Shown here: positions 1 through 14,400 of the stretch, piece after piece
How positions within the stretch are numbered: the stretch's first letter is position 1
How the letters are laid out: every line of letters starts with the position of its first letter
Assembly (NCBI GenBank): GCA_964016875.1
Contig: OZ024724.1
Coordinates: forward strand, 42,585,820-42,649,819
Length of the DNA stretch: 64,000 nucleotides
Reading direction: 5' to 3'
Origin: Fallopia convolvulus
Lineage: Eukaryota; Streptophyta; Magnoliopsida; Caryophyllales; Polygonaceae
Made by a program: the position numbers and the translations under genes
The notes under the pieces: generated by a model
What the model saw: only the letters and a program-made list of their open reading frames with translations
What the model was told of the DNA's origin: nothing
Databases searched by the model: none

Positions 1-1822
1 ACCACCAGAGCAGCTCACCCCGGATATTCTCCAAGCATCCACCAGTCCAGGGGTCAGTTCCGGCGACCACTGGATCAAGCCATACCTTGATTGGTTCCTA
101 CACGGCGAAACACCCAAGGACAAGATAGAAGCCAAAGCCTTAAAATCAAACGCAACGCGATTCACCATCTTAAAAGGGGTCCTCTTCCACAAGTCTGCAG
201 CAGGATTCTTACAACGGTGCGTAGAGAAGGAAGAGGCCGAGAAAATCACGCGCGAGGTACACAACGAAGATTGCGGTAATCATACTGGGGTCGCAGTCTT
301 GCTAACAAAATCTTAAGGCAGGGGTGGTATTGGCCCACCATTCGCCAAGATGCCACCAAGTATGCTCAGTCATGCGAAGCATGCCAGCGACACGCACCAG
401 TCCCACATCATCCACCAGAGATTCTCCACCCCTCCGTCACTCCCTGGCCTTTCATGCGATGGGGGATAGACATCGCCGGCAAGCGCTTGGTGAATGCATC
501 TTGTGGAGGCACGGCGACGAGAACGATTGAGTTGCTCAACGACTCTCAACACCACCGGTCAACAGTAATTTAGTCTTCCACCAGAAAAGAAGATCCTAAT
601 GATGGGGTACCGAGTGAATAGTACTTGACAAAGGTATCCTACTATGCCAGTACGTCCCAACGATCGTTCTTCTCATGAACAAAGTCTTGAAGAATCTCCA
701 GGCGAGGCTTTATCAAAAACTAAACAACCACGCTAATTACCATGTTGACCAAACACTAGGTCACCTTTTTGACAGCTTCTCACAGCTTCTCTTCCCGAGC
801 ACAGTATAACTCATCGAGTATTCACTATCTTACGCGGAGAATCTCCGATGCAGACCTACAAAACCAGCCGGGTGTACTACCTTAAGAGTCGCTTCGGAAC
901 ACAGCTTCCAAGACATAGGCTCTCAATCCGAGACATAAACCTCCAGTTTCTCAAGCATCACCTTTGCACGACAACGAGTGTAAGCTCCTGGTTTGTGACT
1001 TGATTTGAGTCTACGCTATGGACTAGCGACTTCGATCAGGTTAACGCCCAACGCTAACGGTTATCATCAAGTTAAACGCCCAAGGCTACACAACTTCGCA
1101 CACCAACATTGGTGGCAAGTAGCTTCGGTCAAGTCTGTGTCTATAGCTGACGACTTCGATAGAGTCTATGCCTCTAGTAAACGCTTCTGTTCTATAAACG
1201 TGTGCTGGCCAGAAACTCGATCGCTTAAATCAGCGGACAACTCTTGCAAATAATGAAGGATCCTATCGAAGACATGAAATCCATCTAGCCTGTCTCGTCG
1301 CCTCAACGACCAAGATGAATTTGGGGTATTGTTGGAACCAGAAATAATCCAAGCAGGAGGCAGCCCATTATCAGGGAAGGCCTAATGCCTTGCAGTTACA
1401 AGATATTGTTCGAACCAGATTTTAGGCAAAGAAGCGTCAGCCCATAGACAGAGAATCTCCAACGCATCTAGTGCTACGAAAGATTTTCGGGATTGATTAA
1501 GTCGGTTGGAGGAGAGAGGATCCGATATATGTTTGTTACAAGATAGATTCTTCTCCAGATTGTATTCATTATAAGATAGAAATAAGCACAGATTTGTTAG
1601 TTAGAGATAAGATTATATCTTTGATTAAGATAGAATATGCTCTAGAGGGTTATATAAGCCAATGTAACCCAGGCAGAGACACAATTCAGAGGCTTGATTC
1701 ACACTATTTCTTCTGATTTCTACATCAATAAAAACACTCTTTCGTTCATATTTTTCTGAGTTCATTCGATCAAGGCCCGATCTAAGCCAAGGTTCTACCT
1801 TTGGTAAATTTTGGCTCAAACA
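1..1822 (+). mobile_element. Ty3/gypsy LTR retrotransposon, 3' part
   Basis: Positions about 60-535 translate to the end of a gypsy polymerase polyprotein. The integrase zinc-binding HHCC motif is visible (HNEDCGNHTGG, then SCEACQRH), followed by the opening of the integrase core (PWPFMRWGIDIAG). The reading shifts frame once near 283, where one extra G falls in the TGGGG run, and is lost after about 540. From there to the LTR no coding potential is seen. The copy is decayed and its 5' half lies left of the window. Lineage within the gypsy group cannot be fixed from this much sequence. Confidence 0.85.
1530..1822 (+). repeat. Probable 3' LTR of the gypsy element
   Basis: The 293-bp segment begins TGTTTG and ends CAAACA, a perfect 6-bp terminal inverted repeat. 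A purine-rich tract (GGAGGAGAGAGGA, about 1507-1520) lies just upstream, where a polypurine tract is expected. Inside are TATATAAGC near 1650 and AATAAAA near 1728, consistent with LTR promoter and polyadenylation signals. The other LTR is outside the window, so the call rests on structure alone. Confidence 0.6.
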
Positions 1823-2773
1823 ATTTTCATAAATGTGTGGGTTACATTTTAAACCCAAATATTTCCCTTAATCGCATTATTTATTTGATTACAATTTCCC
1901 AAAACCGGTTTTAATTTCAGGCGATTTACAAATTTAATATCCCCTAAACAAGAGATTTTTTTAATGCATCATACCAAAATAGAACAAATTTAAAATAAAC
2001 TACGGAGTAGATTTTTTTTTCTTTTGAAATCTGTTTTTATAGTTTGCAATCATATTACAGGGCCTTAGCCGCATGATTACCCGTACCCCTGTCCCTCTCC
2101 CTCTAGAGTTGGTAGATGTACTGATGGCACGTGGAGTACAGCGCGGGAAACCCTATTATTCAAAATATAGTTGTTTCATACGAATTCATCATACTGTATA
2201 AGATAAATTTGACCAAAAAATAATGTATAAGATTAACCCCTTAATTAATAATAATATAAAGTTTTGCGTTTAATTTGCTGACATGTGTGTACATCTTCCA
2301 GTCAACAAGTCTCGTCAAGAAGGGGATATATCGCTTACTGGTACCAATTAAAAAAAAAAGACAAAAGAAAGAGAAAAGAAAGCTTATCGTCGTATGTCCG
2401 CGTGTCACGATAGTTCATACTCCCTGTAATTCGGTGCGACAACTCTATTGTATAAATTACACTCGCGCTCTCCATCAAAACTTTCAGCCGTCAGATCAAG
2501 CATCGTGTCACATGAAACTCCCAGCCGTTTATAATTGGCTGTCATATGGATCGAACGGTTCCGATTGCAGATCATTTACGGACACGAAAGAAGCGTGGTC
2601 TTTCCCTCTCTCGATTGCCTCGAAATCTTCAAAAGTACATTGCCCTAGCTCCGGAGAGCGAATTGAATCCACCGTAAGAAAACTAACCCCCTTCTCTCTC
2701 TTTCACTGAATTGAACCTCAAATTCAAAATTTCTCCCAGAGTCCTTTCTCTTTCAAATTTCTTCGATCCCTAA
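1823..2773 (+). promoter_or_regulatory. 5' flank and probable leader of the Agenet-PHD-GNAT gene
   Basis: AT-rich sequence without a convincing gene. A TATA-like TATAAATT lies at 2451-2458, about 320 bp before the chosen ATG and followed by a CT-rich stretch, so transcription could start near 2480-2500. The open frame across 2275-2709 has no recognisable product and overlaps this probable leader. Promoter assignment is inference. Confidence 0.3.
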
Positions 2774-5700
2774 ATGAATGCGAGGAAGCTGCTCTTCAAT
2801 GAGAAAGTCGAGGTACGTGCAAAATCTCCGTTGATGTCATCTTTAACCTTCTTTTTTTGTCAAAATTGTTGGCCTTAGATGCTTTAAATTGTGATTGATC
2901 TGTGCGAAGATGGCGATTGGAGTTTTAATTTCGATCAATATCTTTCTTTCTTTCTACCTCATCGCAATTGGTCAACTACAGAGCAGAGAGAGATATGCTT
3001 TAGTTTTAGGCCGAATTTTTTGTTCTTGTTTCAAAATTCAAGTGTTCTTCGATCGAATGTTCGCTATAATTTCAAAATTCATATGGTAGATTTGCTTCGT
3101 CGCTCCACATTCTTCTCTATCAGGTGGTTCGTATCGCAGTTTAGTCTTGCAAAAAAAAAAATAAATAAATAAATTGTACGCCCCAATTGCGCCCTCTCTG
3201 TACGATCGATCAATTAGAGTGATATTGAATAAATACAGGCTGTTATTTATCAATTCCTAACTTCCTACCATAAAATACTGTCAAATTTTGTTGTGCTGGA
3301 AAGCAGAAACAAAAGTAATGTGATCCTAGTTTAGTAGAAAGAACATCTTTTGCTTATATTTTTTGTTCTAGAAATGTTTGGTAACAAGGTGATCTGGGAA
3401 TTCTCAAATTGAATGCTTTGATTTCCTCTTGTCAAGATATAAGTGGCATGGCATTTTGCTTCAGGGGAAACTATCACACAAGATAATATTGACTTTAAAA
3501 ACCACCATGATCAATGGGCCTAGTGTTAGAAAATTTGTTATCGAAAATACTAATCTTTAATTTGTTATTTGGCAAGAGTACTTTCTCTCATTTGGCAGCA
3601 GGGTGATTTAAATTTATGTTGCCAATGGTTTTAGGTCCGGCAATTAGAGAAAGGGTTGCAAGGATCATGGTACTCTGCAGTGGTTGTTGGTGTCTCAGAC
3701 GTGAGCCGTGAAGTTGAATATGACGAACTCTTGTGTGAGACAGAGGACTCAAAGCTTGTTGAGTCTATACCTGTCACTGGGGAAATTGAGGGCCTTTATC
3801 AACGACCCTGTGTCAAAACTAATCACCGTGGGCGTATCCGACCACTTCCTTCCAATTGTGAAGCTCTTTCAGTGAAGGCTGGGTTGAGCTTTGGATTTTG
3901 TGTTGATGTGTTGTTTGAGGATGCATGGTGGGAGGGAGTTATTTTTGATAGCAATGACGGCTCAGATGAGCGATCTATCTTTTTCCCTGATGAAGGTGAT
4001 GAACGCTGTTTCAAAGTGTCTAATGTGCGTGTAACTCATGAATGGGATGAGTTTTCAGGCATCTGGAGGGAAAGAGGTGTTTGGACTTTGGTGAAACTGA
4101 TCGAAGAGTTACTGATTGAAGAGTGTAAGGCTAGCCTTCCTTTGTCCAAATTTACTAAGTTTATCTGGTCTCATTTGCGAGTCAATTATGGTTTTAAGAA
4201 GATGATTTCTGAGTGGACATGTGGTGCTCATTCCGTGTGGAAGAAGTATTTTATGGAAGTCGTCAGTGTAATTGCAACTAAATCCATTTGGAAAGCTTTT
4301 GGTCATCCCATCACTTGTCCAGCTTCTGCTGTGAGGCAGAAAGGTAATAAATATAAGAGGCATCAGCTTTCTGACAAAGATGGCATTGTGTCCTGTAAAA
4401 CTGGAAGAAATAACAAAAAAATCCAGTTATTCAAGACAAAGCACTATTACCCAAGTGAATCTAAGAAGTTGGACAGTTATATCAATAGTGGAGCCAACGG
4501 CAGCCATAGCCAGAATGAAGCTTCCTCAAAGAAGAGTTATCAAACAGATTTGAGAAGAGCTAGCAATTATCAGTGTGGTGAGACCTCAAAAGCTTCCTCC
4601 GTTGAAATGAGTGAAAGGGTTGAAAATGTTGCAACTACAAGTGGCCATTTAGATCAAATCAATAAAAAGCAATCTCAAACTGTTCTTTCTAGAAGAAATA
4701 TGCAACATGCTGAGAATAATCTGGCACTACAGAAAATAAAGCCCTTTGTGGCTCACCAACAACAGTTGATAAGATTTCAAAGCAATAGCCCGAGAAAGCA
4801 AAAGAATGTTGTTGCGGGTGCAGTGGGACTGCATTCCCAGGGTCATGTCAATAAAACCCAACACTTCATACAGAGGCAAATGGAGAAAAACCTTGCGACA
4901 AAAATTCCCAAATACAACCTTAGAATTCTGTCCTTTAGCTTAAGAAAAAAAAGGAGTTGCTTGAAAGTGAAGAAGAGATTTCCAAAGAAGATTCAAAAAT
5001 CTAATGCTAAGAATAAGCTTCCATTTACAAAAGAAAGTTCAGTGTCAGAATTGTCACAAAAAAATGATAATAGCTCTGATGCAAAGGCAACATCTCAACA
5101 AGAGTTGGAATCAAATGAGCCAGTGCCTGTTGAAAAGCAAAGGAGTAAGAAGAGCAGAAGAAATGACTCTGTTTGCTTTGTTTGTCAGTATGGAGATGAT
5201 CTACTGCCTTGTGATAACTGCACATCGTCTTACCATAAAACTTGCATTGGCCTTGAGGTGAAATTTTCTCTTCCTCTCTTTGTTAAGTTAATTCAGTGGA
5301 AAATTGAAACATTGCCTGAAAATCGTTTATTGTTAGAAACAAACAGTAATCAGATACATTTTGTAAAGTGAACGCTTAAATAAGAGCAACAACTGCTCAA
5401 TCATTCTTAATACAGTTTATGGTTCGTGTGGCATCTATGCACAAACACTGATAGTGGGTTATATATATTACTACAATCTTGAAATTTTGGCAGTGAAACT
5501 GTGTAGTTCTAATCATTTTCATCATGTAAGGTTCCATCCGCCCCTTCTCATAAAATTCCAAAATCACATTGAACCATTCCGATTATCTAGCTGGGATTGT
5601 GCAACAATTCTTATAGACATGGTAGCCATGCATCAAATCTGCTTCTTATTAAGATAATATTTATGTATCATGGCAACAATTCTTCCAATTTATCATTTTG

Positions 5701-8700
5701 ATGCCCTTTCCTGTCAATTTAGGCATTTCTCACATATATCTGCCTTGTTTCAGGAGGTTCCGGATGCGAATTGGTTTTGTCCATCCTGTAGATGTGGTTT
5801 ATGTGGGTTGAGAAGTTGCAATGAAGATGAGTTATTTACTGAAGCTTGTTATCAGTGCAGCCGTCAATGTATGTCTTTTCTCAAATCTCTTTGACAAGTT
5901 GGATTGTTTTCTGTATTTACCTGCTTAATTTTTCTGATTTGTAGATCATCGGGAATGCCTAAACAGCACAGATATCTCAAATTCGGAGGACCCTACCCCT
6001 GAAAAGTTTTGCAGCAAGAGGTGTTTTCAGGTACCTTCCTCGTGATTGGTGTCTTTAAATTTGTTATTATGTACTACTTTGAGTGATTAATAAAGTTAAT
6101 TCATATTGGATGCAAATAAATTCATATATTTTCTTGTGTTTTAATTACAAATTGCTTTACACTGATGGCTGTGCAGAAGGAAATGGAAAATTGTTGTAGT
6201 TATTTTTCACAAAAAAATGTTATTGCTAAGCTGAAGTTTAATGAAGTAGAGAAGTTCAAGCTGTAGTTTAACTGATGAAAGAGGTAGAAGCCACATTTGA
6301 AGGAGCATAGTTTTCCTTTTTATTCTACCTATAGTTTTGCTCCTAGTATATTTGTAGGAGTGTTATTTGATTTTTATATGGATGCATTTCTTGTTTTCCT
6401 CTTAAATTCGCCTTGTATGCCAGTCCTTTATGAATTCATACAACTTTGTTATTACCTTCAGATATGTGTTCGGCTTCATGAACATCTACAAACTTCACAT
6501 CCAATACCTTTGGAGGGATTATCATGGACTATCACTAGATCTAGAAGGAATGATTACAATTTTCATGATGAAAGAATTCATCCTTGTGTGCAACTCTCTC
6601 AAGTCATGAAGGCTCTGCATGAGTGTTTTGAACCTACAATTGAGCCCCGCACTAAAAAGGATCTAGTTGCTGAGGTTGTGTATAATTCAAGGTGAGCGCC
6701 TTCCAATCTCAAGTTGTAGTTAGTGACATTGTGATTCTTTTCCCATTCTTTGTTGTATGGTAGAAGTGTCCTGAATATATTGTAGCTCTTGGTCTAGATG
6801 GAAGCAATCTTTTCATGATGTTAATGATGTTCTATTTTTTGGATCATATAACATGTACTTGCTAACTTCTGATGATTCTCTGAACCCAGTATTAAGAATA
6901 CTAAGGAAATAGTGAGTTACCCTACTATTTGAGTAGTTGAGATCTTTAACCACTTATTGATTTGACAGAATATATATGAGATTTATAATTTTCTACCTAG
7001 CACTTTGACAGTTTATGTGGAAGTGAGAGAATATAGATCATCCATTGTGGAGTAGAAAGGCATAAACAAAGAGATCATTCATAACCTATCATGAATTGCT
7101 AATCCTAAATAGAAAGGAGATCAGAATGCAGCTACTGCGTTGAATGCCTTGAATTATGATTAGAAGATCCCAATTTGCCTTGAATATATGGCATTTGGAT
7201 ATACTGTGAGTTACTTATCTGAGTTTTAATGGGACAGAGTTTTTAAGTTTTTTACTGTACGGTGATATATAATGTGCCTGGTTAGGGTAAATAAGATATA
7301 AACTGATGATTTACGATCCTAGGTTAAAGGTTTAGATTTTTATTCCTGCCAATACTTGGGATATCGGACTTTTATTCTCTAGAGTTTAAGAAATTTATTC
7401 ATTGTATAAATCCGTGGAAATTTTAGTTAGCTTGACATCTCTGTTTTCATGCAGTTCAAAGTTCAAAAGGTTGGATTTTCATGGGTTTTATGTCATGGTT
7501 TTACAAAATGGAGAAGAACTTGCATGTGTTGCTACACTGAGGTAATTGATGTTTTGCACTCTTTAGCCGTATGTCTTATTTAATTCTTAATTACTGTATT
7601 GTGTCACCTAGAACTTTTTTCTGTTATTTATAGAGTCCATGGACACAAGGTTGCAGAGATGCCCCTAGTTGCAACTCCTTTTAAATATCGTCGAAAGGGC
7701 ATGTGCCGACTTCTTATGCGGGAAATGGAAAAGGTACTTCTTTTGGAACTATGATCTGTTTGGCTCTCCTGTTTTTTTTTTTAATCACTAACTAGCCGAA
7801 GAGGACTTTTTTCTGTCTTGTATTTTGATATGTAGTAATATCATCTTGTGACTAAGATGCTTATTTTGATTATGGTATTCATGGAGATTTAAAAGAGAGA
7901 AGACACAAATTGACCAAAAAGAAAGTGAGGAAAAAGAAATAATTGGGACCTTTCACTTCAGTCTCCTTTTGTATTCATAATTCTACAATATTTGTTGTCT
8001 ATTGGTTTATGGTGCTTAATTGGTGTACATTGATATTATTAATTATGTGCTTGTCCTGATTGATGTTGATTCCTCTCCCCTTATCAACTCCCAAGCATGC
8101 CTTGGAAGTGGGGGATTGTGTTGAGAGTTTTTGAACTCCTACAATGCCATATGATTAACCAATATATGACAATTTTGCCTTCGCAGATGCTGATGGAGTT
8201 AGGTGTAGAAAGATTGGTCTTACCAGCTATTTCTCAGCTCAGAGAAACTTGGGTTAATGTCTTTGGTTTTGAAGAGATGTCAGCTCCTCTGAGGCAAGAA
8301 TTCTCAGGTTACCCGTTTTTGGTCTTTTCTGGAACTTCAATGTTCCACAAAGTTCTATCTGAATTGACGTTAACAAAATGTAAGTCCTTTTGAGCATAAT
8401 CTTTGGCAATAAAGAAAGTGTACAATGAAATTTTCTTGTTGTTTCTCATATTAATTTTACAAATCGATCTAGATCCTTCACTTGCACAACAAGGGAAAAA
8501 AATCTTTGCAGCTGGAGTTTCTCAGGTGTGTTCAGCCTTTTGATTTTGCTTTCTTGGTAACATTTGTTTAATAAAATTGACTGCTGGATTTGGGTTTATA
8601 TCATTCATTTATTGTGCAACTTTTCTAAAACTTTAAAGTTATTGTTAGTACCAGTTCTACATTGACCTCCAATGATACAGGCTTCAATAATTTGGTCATA

Positions 8701-9018
8701 CTATCATTACAGGAATGTGAGGATGACAATGGTAGGAAGTTTGGCTCATTTTACATGAGAAGCCGAAGACCTGAAATCATTACTAAAGATCAAAGGGCAA
8801 TACAAGGCGGCGTATACTACAACAGGAGAAGAAAAAGAAGCGAAACCTGTGATAAGGAGAAATTGACAAAACAGAGCTTGTATTACACAAGGAGAAGACG
8901 GGCTGAAACACCGGGTAAAGAGCGAATGGCAAAACAAGGGTGTTACAGAAATACGAGTCCAATTAAGTATGTATATAAACGGAGGAGGGTCCTAGCAACC
9001 AGGGAAGGCGTTCACTAG
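2774..9018 (+). CDS. Agenet/PHD finger/GNAT acetyltransferase-like protein (IDM1/ROS4 type)
   Basis: Ten exons: 2774-2812, 3635-5257, 5754-5868, 5945-6030, 6462-6691, 7455-7541, 7634-7733, 8187-8379, 8473-8525 and 8713-9018. They join in frame to 943 aa, all introns GT-AG. Residues about 1-140 are Agenet-like (SWYSAVVVG, WWEGVIF). A basic, low-complexity middle follows. A PHD finger starts at about residue 527 (CFVCQYGDDLLPCDNC, then FCPSC). A GNAT fold spans about 698-830 with the acetyl-CoA loop YRRKGMCR. The C-terminal tail carries Arg/Lys-rich repeats. In Arabidopsis, IDM1 binds histone H3 and acetylates it to guide active DNA demethylation; nuclear chromatin action is inferred here. Intron 1 follows codon 13. 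An alternative in-frame reading through intron 2 would stop at 5371 and split the PHD finger, so it is less likely. Confidence 0.9.
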
Positions 9019-11419
9019 TCCATTGCTCGAAATAAAACATGATGCAGTAGATAGGACCCTGCTCGTTCCAAGTGAGTTATTTCCTTCTTCCTTGTGTTTT
9101 TGTTAGCAAGGATGAAGGAAAGGTAGCTGAGCAAGTGAGCATTACTTATCTTTTCCTCCTTGTGAAATGTCGTAATACAATTCAGGATCAAAGAAACTAA
9201 TATGCATATGCAAACACACAAATGGGTTTAACTTGACATCGTTGATGCATTGTTGTGGTTCTTCACCACGGAGTTCAGTTTTGATTTTTGAAATTTGAAT
9301 AGTAGGACTGAACTCACCCTGACTTGCCTTTTTTACTTCAATTACATCTAATCTTTTCTTTTGTTGCAAGATGTTTGGTACGTGGATATTGTTGCATGTA
9401 TTATGCAGGTGAGAGGTTAGCTCCCAAAGTCCCAAACTGGTGTGCATTATATCTAGCTTAAAAAATGCTGAGATTAAAATCTAGGTCGCTGAACAAGGTA
9501 TGATCTTATTCATTAATCTTTTCTTTCTCCAACCAACCCACACCAGAATTCTGTTTGGTCATATTTTTTTTCGTCTTGTGATTAGAAAACACTTTTCTGC
9601 ATCTTGTCCTCAATTTAAATCCTCTGAATTCACTCCAGAATCCCAGTTCCTTCATAACTTACACCATCAGAAATTCAGAATCATCATTCTGTTGCAGACA
9701 TCTGTTCAACATCACTAATTTACAGTTTCTTTTCCTATAACTTCCTGAAATCATAAAGTTACAGTTTCTTTTCCTCAACTTTCTGGAATACAAATAAACA
9801 ATTCTCTTTTCCTCATCCGTCTTTTATTTTCGCTGTGGTGGATCAAGACCCTCAAAAGGCAGAATACAATTGGACGAGAGGCACTGTGTCTTCTTGATTG
9901 ACTTATCAAGCAATTGAGGAAGAGCATTTGGGAGTTCCATTGTTAACAGATGAATCGATGTGTTTTTTTTTTTTGGCACGGCATATGGGAAGGATCCAAT
10001 TGAGAGAGACGATTGATGAGTGTCATCGACCATGAGTGCACTTTGCAGATTCGTAATCATTAATCGAGGGTAAAAAAATCGTTGGCAAAATTATCATTGG
10101 GGCAAGATTTTTTGTGAGCCGATTCTCCCATTGAGGAGGATTGTCAATCTTGGGAAAAGAAATCATGAAAGTCATATTTGTATATTTAGACAAATAAATA
10201 ATGTTTGCATTTTGCACAGTTTAGGCTTCAGACAATATAGTTCGAATATTCCGTGGTTGGGTCTCAACAGCGGCATAAAACAGTATCTGAAAAATAAAAG
10301 AGACAGAAAGTGACATGAAGCAGACAGGTCATATTGCTAGTGTATTTCTTTTAAGATTGCTTGACACTAACCAGACAGGTCACCTAATGTTAGTTATATA
10401 AGAAACAAACATTCAATCTTCACAACAAAGATGATCAGCAACAAAAACCAACTGACATGAAGCAATTGCAAACATGATAAAACTAAAGCATTCAAGCTTG
10501 CATGCCCAGCAAGTGCGTTGAAATTGAATACTAGGTAGTTGATTTTATAACGAAAAAGAAAAAGAAAAATTAAATATAAGTTACCGTCTAGCATATAGTT
10601 TCTGCATAATCTTTCAATTTCTGCTGGGATTGTGAGTAGTCTTACCCACTCCCCCCAGTTTAATTTCACACTTTGCAAGTTCTGCATTACAACAATGAAA
10701 CAGAAACCGTGTTTGTTGGTCCGGCACAATGCTCAACCATGAAGAGAGATAGATGCCTCTGCAAGTAGCTTTTATGCTTCACAGACGACTCTGAGGGGCA
10801 AAAGGTTCAACCTATTAATATCGTCATAGAATTGGGGGAATTACAAGCACAACTCGTGTTTTGATTTCTGATATCAGAATGCATAAATCCTGATAAAAAC
10901 TCAAAACACTTGCACCAACCACCATATAGACAATATTCTGCTTGATTTAAGTTTATACTCAAGACTCAAGAAAAAGATGGATGACAATGTCACACAAAAC
11001 AAGTAATCTTCCTCCTGAATGGACAGTTGGACACTGGAAATTATCAACCGATGTAATTATTTACAATGGCCCTTATAAGTATAATGACATCATGCCAAAC
11101 AAACCCTTCTGTCTCATTCATTCTCCTTTTTCCCTAACTTGATAAAACCTTTTTACTTTCTTTAACTCTTACTATACTTGCAACTTTTCAACAAATAACA
11201 AAAAAAAAAAACTAAACCGTGAACCTGTGACATTTACTCAGCACTAACATTAGTCATAAAATATAAAGTGCATGTCATGATTAAATCAAAAACCGTAGAG
11301 ACTAACATTAAAAATGTATAATCATACCTGGACAGTTACTCAGCACTCGGTTGGACTGTTGTAAGGAAACCGGGAAATGGATGACATACAAAACTATGTT
11401 CGAGATACATTCAAAAATC
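9019..11419. other. Convergent intergenic region with probable cyclin T 3' UTR
   Basis: No protein gene is supported. On the minus strand a strong donor (CAG|GTATGA) sits about 90 bases after the cyclin T stop, near 11330. A possible acceptor/donor pair (GCAG|AACTTGC ... GTGG|GTAAGA) lies at about 10682 and 10643. The cyclin T transcript may therefore have a spliced 3' UTR. The short open frames here are unrecognisable. Confidence 0.35.
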
Positions 11420-14400
11420 TCAGGCATGATTTTCTGGGACATGCCTCTTGTGGTCCCTCTCTGAGTAACCGTGTCGACCCAACCTATTCTTGTCTTCAGG
11501 AAAGTCGTTCTGATCATGCCTGGTGGACCCAGGTGTGTTTTCATGCCAATGCCTTCCCTCACTAGACTTTTCAGGGGGACTCCTTGCCTTTCTCTTCCGG
11601 TCACCTGTCTTAGGTGACTGTTGTCCCCAATTAGAGTTCTCAAATCCTGATACCTCCCCTTCTTCCACATTCTCCATCTCCTGTTCATTTATTTGTTGTC
11701 CCTTTTTATTCTCCTGCTTGGATTTCTCATTTTCAGCAGCTGCCAGCTCAACACCCTCTTCCAACTCTTTCACGATGGGATCAAACTCATCCATTGTGTC
11801 GATTCTTCTAGTGGCATCCCCAAGCGACTTTTTTCGCTTCTCCCTCAACTGCTTCAACTTGTCTTCATCAAATTTCTTGGGAACCTCGGGTGTTGACTGC
11901 ATCATTCCAGATTCCTTACCTTCCCTCACTTGCTTCCCATTGTATCCTCTTTCTTTATCATCTTCAATGGCATGCCAATCTGAGCCAGATGTCACATTGT
12001 GAACACCCTCTACATCACCGCGATGTGATGAAGGCCCAGCTACTCTACATTCTCCATCTTCTTTATTGCTTGAGTTACTTGTGACTGAATTACCATGATC
12101 ATTACTCCTTGGAGGCCCACCATTCTCCACCTGTTCAGCACCCAAATGAGCTGATGGTGGTTTTGATGATCCGGACCTAGATGAACCTCCTCCGGCGTGG
12201 GATGAACTTGCATGTGCTCCCTGTTCTTCATTTGAACCTTTTGGCATCCCCCGGTTGGTAGCCCCTCCAACAGTGCTACCATCAGCTTCACTAGCTTGGG
12301 AAGGTGGAACTCTGTTCTGCTCATAAAGTTCCAACATTTGATTGCTAACCTCTGCCAGTAGTCAAACACATTCAAGCACAATGCAACATCAGATGGATGT
12401 TAAAGTTACAAGCAAGTCCATCTGGACATTGATTATACAATAATGCACAACTACCCGCGCTAGATAGGATACCCTCTGCACAAGTAAAAAAGATTTTATT
12501 TAAGAGGATTCTTATCATGCTAAGACTTCTTTTTATTGAAGTTTGTTTCGTCAGAGTCGACAGTCTCTAGTGCTTTTCAGATGATGCACCATCATAGGTG
12601 CCCCCACAAACCCCTCCCTATGCCCTATAGAGCATGCAAGTGTTTTTATAAATATAAGACTCATATACTTGATCAGAAGTAAAAGGAGAACCTTGGAGTC
12701 AAAACCACCAACATTTATTGGCCAGCAAAATTGAAGGACTAACCCTCTAATTGACGTGGGGTGACATCAAACTCTTGCCACCAGACCTTTTCACCATCTG
12801 ATGGAAGCTTCACCTTTAGGAATTTGGCGGCCAGGAAAATTGCACCAGCTGCAATATGGTGGGTCTTAAATTGTAGGCAGAGAGATGTCCGCAACCTACA
12901 TGTCAACTTTTAAAACGTCAAGTGAGTACAAAAGAGAACATCTCTTTGTACATAGCTGATGCAAGCAGCATACCCATCATTCACAAAGTTCCACGCAACT
13001 TGAGCAAGTGCATTTTGAGCAACTTTAAATTTCTTAATTGCCTCAACTAACGGTTTATATGGATGTTGTACATTCAGATCGAAACCTAGTGTTGCAAGCA
13101 CAACCCTTTCTGCAAGTAGAATGAGCTCTTTTTGTTGTTCATACACCTCCTGCAATCAAAGTCAGAAACTTATATTATAGATGCGTGGAATGAAATTTAA
13201 TATAATCACTTTCCATATTTGGCCGTGTACAGGAATGTCAGGAAACGGACAGTTCATCAGGGCTTTGACATACTCAGAACATCTTAATGTCCAAAGTAGA
13301 CAACAATGACATAACTAAGAAAAAATGTGCACATAATGGTTTATTTCCACCAAAAGTTACAGCATCCAGTTCAACACCAAAAGCTCCATCTTATTATTTA
13401 CTACCACGCAAAGTTACATAATCTTTTGAGGCGCGTCCTCATGCTCATTGGCTTTTATACAATACCTTTGAGCTGGATATAACCCCTAAATCAAATTTGG
13501 TGCATTCTAACTAGATTCAGTTATCATTTTCATGTAGCTGAAGTTTTAGTTTTCCTTGGGTCTTTCCAGGCGCACCCCCTCTGCGTTAAGCCAGGGGTGC
13601 CTCCATCTTGACCCCCCAGATTCTGCTCAAGCGGAACTGCACTGGGTCTATGATGATGACGACGCAAAGTTACATAATCTGAGCATGTGTGTGCATAGAA
13701 CAAATGGAAAATCTTCGATGAAGCAGAACAGCATAGAAGTTTTGGCATCACAATAATTTGAAGCGTTTAGCAGCAAAATGGTTCCACTCAGAAGTGCAAA
13801 CAATCAATTCTAAGTGAGTCTCCTAGTCAATAGAACACAAGCACATAGATAACTACTATAATGTTTATCACGGTGGAAACATTATCTACACATGTTTTAA
13901 TAAATCAACACATGGTTACCATTTTCTAAAAAATAATGGGCATTTGCCTTTCAAAGACGAAGCATAATCAGTATTTGAAAAGTTGCATCAAAAGATGGCA
14001 TTGGAAGAAAAAGTTCAACTAGACGAACAATTTTTCTGGAACATTCTATAATGTGAAAGGATAGAATAATTTAACAACGTATTGATAATTTATGAAAGCG
14101 TACAAAAGCAAGAAAACAAATTAGCATGTGAAAAAAGCCTATATTAGATTCGGCAGACAGTGACAGAATAAAATATGCAAAAAATGGACATGTACAAGCT
14201 ATAAGAACTGAAAAAGAAATTCATTACCTTTTGTTTTATCTTCTGTGCAGAAGCTGGGTCTTTTTTATTAATGATCTCAAAAGAAACAAGGATGACATCT
14301 TTTAATGGGCGAGGAGTTTCTTCAACCTTTCCAGCAAGAAACATACAAGCTGTTGCAACTGTCTGCAGACAACTAGCATGGAGTTACAAGATGTAATTGA

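Noticed and set aside
2275..2709. 144-aa open frame upstream of the acetyltransferase-like gene
   Set aside because: Lys-rich low complexity, overlaps the probable leader, and has no family similarity that I recognise.
11523..12084. Plus-strand open frames across the last cyclin T exon
   Set aside because: They are antisense shadows of the charged cyclin T tail, which has clear family similarity and correct splicing.
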